A stretch of DNA of 5,359 nt from Gammaproteobacteria bacterium (GTDB lineage Bacteria; Pseudomonadota; Gammaproteobacteria; GCA-001735895), in contig JAPUFZ010000139.1 in NCBI GenBank assembly GCA_027293245.1, forward strand, positions 1 to 5,359, read 5' to 3'. Below, piece by piece: positions 1-5,359 of the stretch. Numbering within the stretch: the first letter of the stretch is position 1; every line of letters begins with the position of its first letter. The notes under the pieces are model-generated. The model saw only the letters and a list, made by a program, of their open reading frames with translations. It ran no database searches and was not told the DNA's origin. The position numbers and the translations under genes were made by a program.

Positions 1-1449
1 GACACAGAAACGGTTTATCAAATGGACAGGGCCGCGGTTAAAACCGATGGGCTGGCGGAAATCGAATTGATGCGGCGAGCGGGCCGGCGCGTCTGGCGAG
101 AAATAGCCAGTCGCTGGCCTGAGGTATCCTGCATCACTGTATTTGCCGGCTCGGGTAACAATGGCGGTGATGCCTATGTGGTTGCCCTGGCGGCCAGAAC
201 TCAGGGTCTTGAGGTGCAATTGATTAGTCAAGGTGACCTTGCAAACCAGTCGGCTACATCCGCGCATTTTCGCCAACTCTGGCAACAGTCTGAAGCTGAG
301 ATCTTGCCCTGGAACCAGCAGGCAATACGCGGTGGAGTAATCGTCGATGGATTATTGGGCATTGGATTAAAGAGAGAACTCGATCAGGACTGGCAGACGT
401 TAATCCATGCAATCAATCAGAACCCGGCGCTGCGAGTCGCGATCGATATACCTTCAGGCCTGAACGCCAATACTGGCATGGCACAGCCCTGTGCCGTGAA
501 TGCCGATCTAACGGTAACCTTTATCGGTGCCAAGACGGGTCAATTCCTGGCCGATGGGCCGGATTACTGTGGGGAACTGGTGTTTGACGATCTTGGCGTT
601 TCAGCCCGCATTGCTGAGGACCAGACCCCGTCTCTGCTGGTACTTGAGCCAGGCAATATTAAACTACCGGCGAAACGTAAACGTAACTCCCACAAAAATA
701 AATTTGGCCACTTGCTGGTTGTTGGTGGCGACAATGGCATGACAGGCGCTGCATCGCTTGCAGCCCTGGCCGCGTTGCGTTGCGGTGCCGGACTGGTCAG
801 CGTGCTGGTTCATCCGAATTGTGTTCACAGCCTGTCGGCGATTCCCGAATTGATGGTACAGAGTTGGGACAGTATCGATGAGAAACTGGAGCAGGCGACG
901 GTTATCCTGGCCGGCCCCGGTTTAGGCACGGGAAAAGCGGCAAAAGCCTGCCTGAAAAAAATAGCGGCTATCGATAAACCGCTGGTAGTTGATGCCAGTG
1001 CCCTCAACGCCGGATTTCTTCATTCCCTGGCCTCGGACCAGATAGTGATAACGCCACACCCGGGCGAGGCAGCCAGTTTGCTGTCAACCGGTACGGCCGA
1101 GATTCAGTCGCATCGTCTTCGAGCCAGCCGGCAACTGGTTGATAGCTTTGCCGTCGTGAGTGTTTTGAAGGGGTCGGGCAGCATTATTCAGCAACGCGAT
1201 TCAATCCCTGCGATCAATATTCGGGGAAACCCGGGCATGGCATCTGCCGGTATGGGTGATGTGCTCGGCGGTATGATTGCAGCCCTGCTTGGCCAGGGCA
1301 TGGGTCCATTCGAAGCGGCCAAAACTGCGGTACTGGTCCATGCACTCGGTGCTGAAGATTTTGCCAGTGGCAATGATGAAATCGGATTGATTGCCAGCGA
1401 TATAGTGCAACGCATACCACGTCTTATAAAACAATTGCGCAAGGCATGA
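1..1449 (+). CDS. nnrD: Bifunctional NAD(P)H-hydrate epimerase / ADP-dependent NAD(P)H-hydrate dehydratase, 5' end outside window
   Basis: Cytosolic repair enzyme for hydrated NADH/NADPH. The N-terminal YjeF_N domain epimerises R- and S-NAD(P)HX, and the C-terminal ADP-dependent dehydratase domain restores NAD(P)H. Counting from the Met codon at 22, the epimerase half shows GSGNNGGD (43-50), VDGLLGIGL (108-116) and AIDIPSGLN (140-148). The dehydratase half begins near NSHKNKFGH (222-230) and shows GPGLG (298-302), ITPHPGEA (343-350), VLKGSGS (381-387) and NPGMASAGMGDVLGG (403-417), where the Asp of GMGD is the expected catalytic residue. The frame stays open to the window edge (DTETVYQ before that Met). 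Family members normally carry this stretch (Q-x-x-x-D-R-x-A) some residues into the protein, and there is no ribosome site before 22, so the true start lies upstream. Both domains look intact. One variation is DASALN (324-329) where DADALN is usual. tsaE follows after 10 bases, so co-transcription is likely. Confidence 0.95.
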   Translation, partial: DTETVYQMDRAAVKTDGLAEIELMRRAGRRVWREIASRWPEVSCITVFAGSGNNGGDAYVVALAARTQGLEVQLISQGDLANQSATSAHFRQLWQQSEAEILPWNQQAIRGGVIVDGLLGIGLKRELDQDWQTLIHAINQNPALRVAIDIPSGLNANTGMAQPCAVNADLTVTFIGAKTGQFLADGPDYCGELVFDDLGVSARIAEDQTPSLLVLEPGNIKLPAKRKRNSHKNKFGHLLVVGGDNGMTGAASLAALAALRCGAGLVSVLVHPNCVHSLSAIPELMVQSWDSIDEKLEQATVILAGPGLGTGKAAKACLKKIAAIDKPLVVDASALNAGFLHSLASDQIVITPHPGEAASLLSTGTAEIQSHRLRASRQLVDSFAVVSVLKGSGSIIQQRDSIPAINIRGNPGMASAGMGDVLGGMIAALLGQGMGPFEAAKTAVLVHALGAEDFASGNDEIGLIASDIVQRIPRLIKQLRKA

Positions 1450-1459
1450 AGCCCCGGCC

Positions 1460-1906
1460 ATGTTGATCAAGCATGAAGCACAAATGCGTCAACTGGGCGC
1501 CAGTCTGATCGCCAATTGTGAAACCGGTGGTGTCATCGCACTGAGCGGAAACCTCGGTGTCGGCAAAACCACCCTGGTTCGTGGCGCGCTCGAGTCCCTC
1601 GGTGTGACTTCCGGTGTGCGCAGTCCGACCTATACCCTGATCGAGTATTATGAGTTTTCATCACTTTCGATAGCGCATATGGATCTGTATCGGTTGGCGG
1701 ATGCCGAAGAACTCGAATACCTGGGTTATCGCGATTACCTCAATTCGACCACTATTTGCCTGATCGAATGGCCGGAAAGAGCGCAGGGTTACCTCAATAA
1801 TATCGGCCTGGAGATTATGATTGATTATGATGTCGACGGCCGGAGTGTCGAATTTCAACCGAATAACGACTGGGGAAATCGAATCAGGACATTGTTAAAC
1901 CCTTAG
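1460..1906 (+). CDS. tsaE: tRNA threonylcarbamoyladenosine biosynthesis ATPase TsaE
   Basis: Small P-loop ATPase that works with TsaB and TsaD in the cytosol to make N6-threonylcarbamoyladenosine at position 37 of ANN-decoding tRNAs. The 148-residue length is normal for the family. Visible motifs are a Walker A loop GNLGVGKTT (30-38), SPTYTL (55-60, switch-like region), HMDLYRL (73-79), EELEYLG (83-89) and LIEWPER (101-107); the conserved Asp, Glu and Trp of the last groups are all present. The ATG at 1460 gives the short N-terminus expected before the E-x-x-M-R-x-L-G helix. No good ribosome site precedes it: AAGG at 1441-1444 lies 15 bases away inside the nnrD end. Translational coupling to nnrD, whose stop ends 10 bases earlier, is therefore likely. 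The gene order matches the conserved gammaproteobacterial nnrD-tsaE-amiB cluster. Confidence 0.96.
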   Translation: MLIKHEAQMRQLGASLIANCETGGVIALSGNLGVGKTTLVRGALESLGVTSGVRSPTYTLIEYYEFSSLSIAHMDLYRLADAEELEYLGYRDYLNSTTICLIEWPERAQGYLNNIGLEIMIDYDVDGRSVEFQPNNDWGNRIRTLLNP

Positions 1907-1955
1907 TTGAATTCTAGAAAAGTTCACTATCTAGTTAATAAGTATAGAAAATAGG

Positions 1956-1984
1956 TTGATTTTTTGCTTAGATTTGACTATATA
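1956..1984 (+). promoter_or_regulatory. Possible sigma70-type promoter ahead of the amidase
   Basis: In the AT-rich 121-base spacer after tsaE, TTGATT (1956-1961) and TATATA (1979-1984) are 17 bases apart, each matching four of six consensus bases. An overlapping alternative is TTGACT (1974-1979) with GATACT (1995-2000), but its 15-base spacing is short. AT-rich DNA yields such matches by chance. The main support is the long gap after a tightly packed gene pair, which suggests the amidase can be transcribed on its own. No terminator hairpin follows tsaE, so read-through is also possible. Confidence 0.33.
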
Positions 1985-2027
1985 TAAAGCTCCGGATACT
2001 GACGAAAAGAATTCATCTCCAGGAAAT

Positions 2028-2126
2028 ATGGACAGATTTTCGACAACCAGGCGCTTTTTTCTCAAACGATTAACCCGTTACGGCGCCACATTAGCGCTGC
2101 TGGCAAGCTACCGGACGACTTTTGCA
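2028..2126 (+). other. Twin-arginine (Tat) signal peptide of the amidase
   Basis: The first 33 codons encode an N-region with TTRRFFLKR, a close match to the Tat consensus S/T-R-R-x-F-L-K. A short weakly hydrophobic core (about residues 19-28) follows, then T-F-A before Lys, a plausible signal peptidase I site. The weak core and basic flanks are typical of Tat rather than Sec signals. The exact cleavage point is inferred. Confidence 0.82.
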
Positions 2127-3203
2127 AAGAGTAATCCGGCCTTAATTGGTGTTCGTGTATCGCAAACATCAGACGACCACACACGTGTCGTTTTTGATCT
2201 TTCGACTAAAGTTGTACACAAGTTATTCTCCCTGTCAGATCCGAAGCGCATTGTTATCGATCTAAAAGACACCCACAAAAGCAAGGCCTTGTACGTCAGT
2301 AAAAAAACCACCAGCTTGATGAGCGGCATTCGCTCGGCATCACGCAACAACGGTGAGCTCAGAATCGTGCTGGATCTGAAAGCTAAGGTGCGCCCGCGCA
2401 GCTTTATTCTGAAACCCGACGGAAATTCAGGCCATCGCCTGGTTATTGATTTACACGCGACTAACCTGAGCCCAACCCCAATTATCACCAGCCAGCAGCA
2501 AAGGCAGAGGCAGAAAAAAGAAATTATTATTGCTATTGACCCGGGTCATGGTGGTCGTGATCCAGGCGCGATAGGTAAAATGGGTACGCGCGAAAAGGAC
2601 ATAACCCTCGCGGTTGCTAAAAAAATGAAGACCCTGATCAATCGGACACCGGGGTACCGGGCAGTACTGACACGCGAATCTGACCGTTTTGTCGTATTGC
2701 GTAATCGAGTAAAAAAAGCGCGTGAACATCAGGCCGATTTGTTTCTCTCCATCCATGCTGATTCATTCAGGAGTGCCAGGGTCCGGGGTGCCTCGGTTTA
2801 TGCGCTGTCTCTGAGTGGCGCCAGTTCAGAAGCGGCGCGCTGGATTGCTGAAAAAGAAAATGCTTCCGACCTGATCGGCGGCATCAGTCTCGATGATAAA
2901 GATGATTTGATTGCCTCGGTGTTGCTCGACCTGTCGCAAACAGCAACCATTCAGGACAGTCTGGAACTGGGTTCCGATGTCCTGAGAAACCTGGGCAAGG
3001 TTTCAAAACTGAATAACAAGAAAGTACAACAGGCTGGCTTTGCTGTACTTAAAGCGCCTGATATGCCTTCAATACTGATCGAGACTGCTTTCCTCTCGAA
3101 TCCCGCGGAAGAGAAAAAATTGCGCAGTAGTAAACACCAGCAAAAACTCGCCAATGCCTTATTCGCGGGAATCAAGGCCCATATGCGCAATCGCATGTCT
3201 TAA
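2028..3203 (+). CDS. amiB: Tat-exported N-acetylmuramoyl-L-alanine amidase (AmiB/AmiC type)
   Basis: Periplasmic zinc amidase that cuts the MurNAc-L-Ala bond of peptidoglycan, needed in this family to split septal wall during division. Numbering from the ATG at 2028 (391 residues): TTRRFFLKR (6-14) is a twin-arginine signal followed by a mildly hydrophobic stretch and a likely cleavage after A33 (TFA-K). An AMIN domain spans about 38-143 and should direct the protein to septal wall. A Gln/Lys-rich linker covers about 152-164. Amidase_3 runs from about 165 to 387, with zinc ligands H174 (DPGHGG), E189 (TREKD) and H243 (SIHAD), and catalytic E352 (LIETAFLSN). Residues about 266-312 fit the helical insert that occludes the active site until an EnvC- or NlpD-like activator binds. 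There is no C-terminal LysM domain. A TTG at 1956 would extend the frame by 24 residues, but that would bury the Tat motif, and AGGA at 2021-2024 supports the ATG, though with a tight 3-base spacer. The symbol follows gene position; export type resembles E. coli AmiA/AmiC. Confidence 0.94.
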   Translation: MDRFSTTRRFFLKRLTRYGATLALLASYRTTFAKSNPALIGVRVSQTSDDHTRVVFDLSTKVVHKLFSLSDPKRIVIDLKDTHKSKALYVSKKTTSLMSGIRSASRNNGELRIVLDLKAKVRPRSFILKPDGNSGHRLVIDLHATNLSPTPIITSQQQRQRQKKEIIIAIDPGHGGRDPGAIGKMGTREKDITLAVAKKMKTLINRTPGYRAVLTRESDRFVVLRNRVKKAREHQADLFLSIHADSFRSARVRGASVYALSLSGASSEAARWIAEKENASDLIGGISLDDKDDLIASVLLDLSQTATIQDSLELGSDVLRNLGKVSKLNNKKVQQAGFAVLKAPDMPSILIETAFLSNPAEEKKLRSSKHQQKLANALFAGIKAHMRNRMS

Positions 3204-3234
3204 ACCCTGTCCTCACCCTCATTAACTCCCGAAC

Positions 3235-4008
3235 CTATTCAGCACGATTGATAAATGCCCTGATTATCTCGCGATAGCGTGGGAATGCGGTGATGTTGTT
3301 GTGTTCAGCACCGGCGATCAGGTGGTAACTCACCTTAGACCGGGTGAGTCGATCGCGCAGTCTTTCTGCATGTTTAACCGGCACCACCTGATCAAATTCT
3401 GCGGCTAATATCAAAATCGAGGCCTTGAGTTGAGCAGCGTAAGCGACCGATTCGAATCGATCCTTGATCAGGTAGCTGATGGGAAAATACGGGTAGTGAG
3501 TTTTCGCGACCTCGGCGATGCTATCGTATGGAGTCAACAGGAACAGCTGGTAGATATCGCGTTTTGAAGCAAGGTAGACAGCGACGCCACTGCCGAGACT
3601 TCTGCCCATCAAACTGATAGAGGAATGCTGCTCCATGATTTGATCGTAGATAGCGATGGCGTCAGAAAACAAGGCCGCTTCGGTTGGTGTTCCCTGGCTT
3701 TTACCATAACCGCGATAATTAATCAGGTATACCGTGTAATTTTCAAACAGCTCTTCGAATAGTGGAATATTATCGGTGATATCTTCAGCGTTACCACCAA
3801 AATAGACCAATGCTTTTTGCTTGTCCGGGTTCAACACCCAGCCATGCAGAGAGATTGCATCATTGTTGAAGCTAATAGTTTCCCGGGCAATGCCATCGAC
3901 GGCCGGAACAGGATAAAACAGCAGGTTACGCTGTAGAAAATATAAAAGCGCCACCCCCAGCAAATAAAACAGGGCTAACGCAGAGATGATAAAAACAATC
4001 GATTTCAT
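3235..4008 (-). CDS. Membrane-anchored alpha/beta hydrolase (serine hydrolase, BEM46/YfhR-like)
   Basis: A 257-residue alpha/beta-fold hydrolase of unknown substrate. Residues about 4-26 form one hydrophobic helix with a single Lys before it, so the enzyme is probably anchored in the inner membrane with its catalytic domain outside the cytoplasm; that orientation is inferred. The fold markers are YFGGNAED (69-76, oxyanion-hole region), INYRGYGKSQG (96-106), the nucleophile elbow GRSLGSG (135-141) with S137, AEFDQVVP (203-210) giving acid D206, and GAEHNN (233-238) giving H236. The triad is complete and the length usual for this group (esterase, thioesterase or acyl-peptide-hydrolase-like relatives). 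It lies 51 bases downstream of the LpxL-like gene on the same strand, so it probably shares its transcript. The ATG at 4008 has only a weak GGT-like ribosome site. It converges on the amidase gene, leaving 31 bases between stops. A role in envelope lipid turnover is a guess from context only. Confidence 0.88.
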   Translation of the reverse strand: MKSIVFIISALALFYLLGVALLYFLQRNLLFYPVPAVDGIARETISFNNDAISLHGWVLNPDKQKALVYFGGNAEDITDNIPLFEELFENYTVYLINYRGYGKSQGTPTEAALFSDAIAIYDQIMEQHSSISLMGRSLGSGVAVYLASKRDIYQLFLLTPYDSIAEVAKTHYPYFPISYLIKDRFESVAYAAQLKASILILAAEFDQVVPVKHAERLRDRLTRSKVSYHLIAGAEHNNITAFPRYREIIRAFINRAE

Positions 4009-4059
4009 ATTGACCGCGATTTCGAGGCATGCGCCAGGCTTGCAGTTTGCTTTGGCGGA

Positions 4060-4983
4060 CTATTTCTGAAATTTAGCATAAAAATCCGGGTCGTCGCTGT
4101 TCGGACGAGTCTTAAACCGGCGATGTACCCAAAGATATTGTTCGGGATGGACTCGTATGGCGTCTTCGATAGCCTTATTAATCAGTTCTGCGTCCCTGGC
4201 ATCATCGAGGCCGAGTTCATCATCAAAGGCATCACTCACCTTACCAAGGTACCGGCTATTGCCACCCTCATCAATACGGTAACAGGCATAAAAAAGAACC
4301 CTGGCTCCCGATAGTTTCATCAATTGACGTACGGTTGTAACGGTTGCAGTAGGTATTCCAAAAAAGGGCGCAAACACGGCGCCTTTAGGTCCAAAATCCT
4401 GATCGCTCGCATACCAGACCGTGTGACCCTGTTTCAAGCGTTTAATTATTTTTCGAAAATCACGTTTATCGAGTAATTCCTGGTAAAAATTATTACGCGC
4501 TTTGTTAATTACATAGTTAAAGGCTGCATTAGCCTGCGGCCGGTAAATGACGTCAGCAGGACGTTCAGAACAATAAACACGGCCACTTAAATCCATAGTG
4601 GTGAAATGCGCACCTATCAATAATATGCCTCGGCCTTCCGCATTGGCCTTGTCGACATATTCCAGCCCCTCCACTCGTGAGTGCTTCTTGATTGCCGCAT
4701 CGCTGGCCCACCAGCTATAGACGACTTCGAGCAGGCCAAGCGCCGTTGACTGCATGGTTTTAGAGACCAGGGTGTCCTGTTCAGTCGCGGAAAGCTCCGG
4801 AAAGCAAAGCCCGATATTGACTTCGACAACGTGCCGGCGTCCCTTCATGGTTTTATCCATCAACCATCCGAGACCCCTGCCGCTGTAATAAATTATCGGG
4901 TAGGGTAGCGCGACCCAGAGTCGCAACAGGGCAAGCACTAACCAGGATGGCCAGTAAACCGGATGGAAGGGCGATTTTTTCAT
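4060..4983 (-). CDS. lpxL: Lipid A biosynthesis late acyltransferase, LpxL-like
   Basis: Inner-membrane enzyme of the LpxL/LpxM/HtrB family, which transfers a secondary acyl chain (laurate in E. coli LpxL) from acyl-ACP to Kdo-lipid A at the end of the Raetz pathway. The 307 residues are almost exactly E. coli LpxL length and align end to end from memory: HPVYWPSW (7-14) and ALPYPIIY (25-32) in the N-terminal membrane helix, NIGLCFPELS (56-65), GAHFTTMDL (124-132) with the catalytic HX4D pair H126/D131, YRP (147-149), WYASDQDFGP (190-199), and EQYLWVHRRFKTRP (281-294). The HX4D pair is the alternative to HX4E of E. coli LpxL, and both occur in the family. LpxM- or LpxP-like specificity cannot be excluded by eye. 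The ATG at 4983 fits the family start; no Shine-Dalgarno sequence precedes it. It leads a likely two-gene operon with the downstream hydrolase and is divergent from a family 9 glycosyltransferase. Confidence 0.94.
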   Translation of the reverse strand: MKKSPFHPVYWPSWLVLALLRLWVALPYPIIYYSGRGLGWLMDKTMKGRRHVVEVNIGLCFPELSATEQDTLVSKTMQSTALGLLEVVYSWWASDAAIKKHSRVEGLEYVDKANAEGRGILLIGAHFTTMDLSGRVYCSERPADVIYRPQANAAFNYVINKARNNFYQELLDKRDFRKIIKRLKQGHTVWYASDQDFGPKGAVFAPFFGIPTATVTTVRQLMKLSGARVLFYACYRIDEGGNSRYLGKVSDAFDDELGLDDARDAELINKAIEDAIRVHPEQYLWVHRRFKTRPNSDDPDFYAKFQK

Positions 4984-4997
4984 CAGGTATAAAGCGG

Positions 4998-5009
4998 ATA
5001 ATCGATTAT
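4998..5009. promoter_or_regulatory. 12-base perfect palindrome over the acyltransferase -10 box
   Basis: ATAATCGATTAT reads the same on both strands and overlaps five of six bases of the minus-strand TATAAT at 5005-5010, reaching to about the expected transcription start. A dimeric repressor bound here would block the acyltransferase promoter. In AT-rich DNA a 12-base palindrome may be accidental, and I do not recognise it as the site of a known regulator. Confidence 0.3.
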
Positions 5010-5032
5010 ATTCACATCGCGAATCATATCAG
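5005..5032 (-). promoter_or_regulatory. Likely sigma70-type promoter of the lpxL-like/hydrolase operon
   Basis: On the minus strand a perfect TATAAT (5010-5005) lies 16 bases downstream of CTGATA (5032-5027), which matches four of six -35 bases. Transcription would begin near 4998, giving a leader of roughly 15 bases and no clear ribosome site, consistent with a very short 5' untranslated region. A short palindrome covers most of the -10 box. Confidence 0.5.
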
Positions 5033-5107
5033 CCTGATGAAAATGCCGAAACGCATTTGTCGACCGACTAGATGCAAAGACCAGGAGCGGGCGCCGGCCC
5101 ATCCGGA

Positions 5108-5136
5108 TTTAAATAACTCTGGACATTAGAGATAAT
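5108..5136 (+). promoter_or_regulatory. Possible promoter of the family 9 glycosyltransferase gene
   Basis: TTTAAA (5108-5113, four of six consensus bases) and GATAAT (5131-5136, five of six) are spaced by 17 bases. Transcription would start near 5143, about 35 bases before the proposed start codon. Placement in a divergent spacer, just ahead of a clear gene start, supports it; the -35 element is weak. Confidence 0.42.
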
Positions 5137-5162
5137 GCCTTTATCGTTCCTGCACCATAATT

Positions 5163-5167
5163 AAGGA
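5163..5167 (+). promoter_or_regulatory. Shine-Dalgarno site that decides the glycosyltransferase start
   Basis: AAGGA ends 10 bases before a TTG at 5178 and 16 bases before a GTG at 5184, both in the glycosyltransferase frame. The spacing favours TTG; the better start codon favours GTG. Either gives a protein that begins just before the conserved K-I-L-V strand, so the difference is two residues. Confidence 0.5.
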
Positions 5168-5177
5168 CTTAAAGCGT

Positions 5178-5359
5178 TTGCAGGTGAAAAGTAATTACCA
5201 GAAGATTCTTGTTTCTGCCGGAGCCGGAATCGGAGATATACTCCTGGCGACGCCATTAATAGGTTCGCTTAGGCAGGCGTATCCAGACGCGGAAATTGAT
5301 GTGCTCGTTCCCCGGGGTCAGGCGCACATCCTCAAGGGAAATAAGGATGTTACAAAAAT
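5178..5359 (+). CDS. Family 9 glycosyltransferase (heptosyltransferase-like), 3' end outside window
   Basis: The first 60 or so codons of a GT9 enzyme; this family includes the ADP-heptose:LPS heptosyltransferases WaaC, WaaF and WaaQ, which act on the cytoplasmic face of the inner membrane during lipopolysaccharide core assembly. The visible protein has the family's N-terminal pattern: first beta strand QKILVSAG, then G-A-G-I-G-D-I-L-L-A-T-P-L, then SLRQAYPDAEIDVLV, as in the usual G-x-x-G-D-x-L-x-x-T-P-x-x-x-x-L-R-x-x-(F/Y)-P. The sugar-nucleotide-binding C-terminal half is beyond the window, so WaaC/WaaF-type activity cannot be told from another GT9 transferase. The start is TTG 5178 or GTG 5184. 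The gene is divergent from the lpxL-like gene across 194 bases, consistent with an envelope/LPS locus. Only 182 bases are present and no stop is seen. Confidence 0.87.
   Translation, partial: MQVKSNYQKILVSAGAGIGDILLATPLIGSLRQAYPDAEIDVLVPRGQAHILKGNKDVTK

Noticed and set aside
22..24. ATG at 22 as the start of the NnrD gene
   Set aside because: The frame is open to the window edge, the residues before it fit the family's N-terminal motif, and no ribosome site precedes it; the gene is treated as 5'-partial.
1188..1470. Several minus-strand open frames opposite the end of nnrD
   Set aside because: They lie wholly or largely within the strongly supported NnrD frame and their translations match no family I recognise.
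2108..2756. Minus-strand open frames of about 100-126 codons opposite the amidase
   Set aside because: Shadows of the amidase coding sequence, whose motifs are intact throughout; no ribosome sites or recognisable domains.
4032..4057. Weak inverted repeat CGCCA ... TGGCG between the lpxL-like gene and the hydrolase, as a possible terminator
   Set aside because: Only five pairs with a 16-base loop and no T-run on either strand; it does not look like an intrinsic terminator.
5089..5100. GC-rich GGGC-GCCG-GCCC in the divergent spacer, as a terminator or operator
   Set aside because: A four-pair stem with no T-run; too short to support a function.
4947..5129. Plus-strand open frame of 60 codons, including a 28-codon peptide from ATG 5043 in the divergent spacer
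   Set aside because: It begins inside the opposite lpxL-like gene, has no clear ribosome site and no recognisable motif, and overlaps the divergent promoters.
1..5359. Search by eye for CRISPR repeats, insertion-sequence ends, tRNA genes, attachment sites and toxin-antitoxin or defence genes
   Set aside because: No recurring repeat units, terminal inverted repeats, tRNA-like cloverleaf or accessory-type genes were seen; coding genes fill most of the window.

Overview
This window looks like chromosomal DNA from a gammaproteobacterium, probably one not closely related to the enterics. The evidence is the order nnrD-tsaE-amidase, which is the front half of a well-known gammaproteobacterial cluster, together with a close relative of the lipid A acyltransferase LpxL. 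Base composition is moderate, with AT-rich spacers. Nothing in it looks like a mobile element, phage, CRISPR array or stable RNA gene.

Left part, plus strand (1-3203): the 3' portion of a bifunctional NAD(P)H-hydrate repair enzyme (nnrD, 5' end outside the window) is followed after 10 bases by tsaE, the ATPase of the tRNA t6A-forming complex. An AT-rich 121-base spacer then precedes a periplasmic zinc amidase of the AmiB/AmiC type (AMIN plus Amidase_3 domains). The amidase has a twin-arginine signal peptide, and its start is best placed at the ATG at 2028. In many gammaproteobacteria mutL, miaA, hfq and hflX follow; here the run stops at the amidase.

Middle and right part, minus strand (3235-4983): two genes are read towards the amidase. 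First transcribed is an LpxL-like lipid A acyltransferase (4060-4983). After 51 bases comes a membrane-anchored alpha/beta serine hydrolase (3235-4008). Only 31 bases separate the hydrolase stop from the amidase stop, and no terminator hairpin is evident there.

Right edge, plus strand (about 5178-5359): the beginning of a family 9 glycosyltransferase (heptosyltransferase-like) is divergent from the acyltransferase. The shared 194-base spacer holds a plausible sigma70-type promoter in each direction and a 12-base palindrome over the acyltransferase -10 box. The acyltransferase, hydrolase and glycosyltransferase together suggest a cell-envelope/lipopolysaccharide neighbourhood next to the cell-wall amidase. 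I see no convincing undescribed system. The points most worth checking are the broken nnrD-tsaE-amiB-mutL order, Tat export of the amiB-position amidase, and the uncharacterised hydrolase that follows the lipid A acyltransferase.
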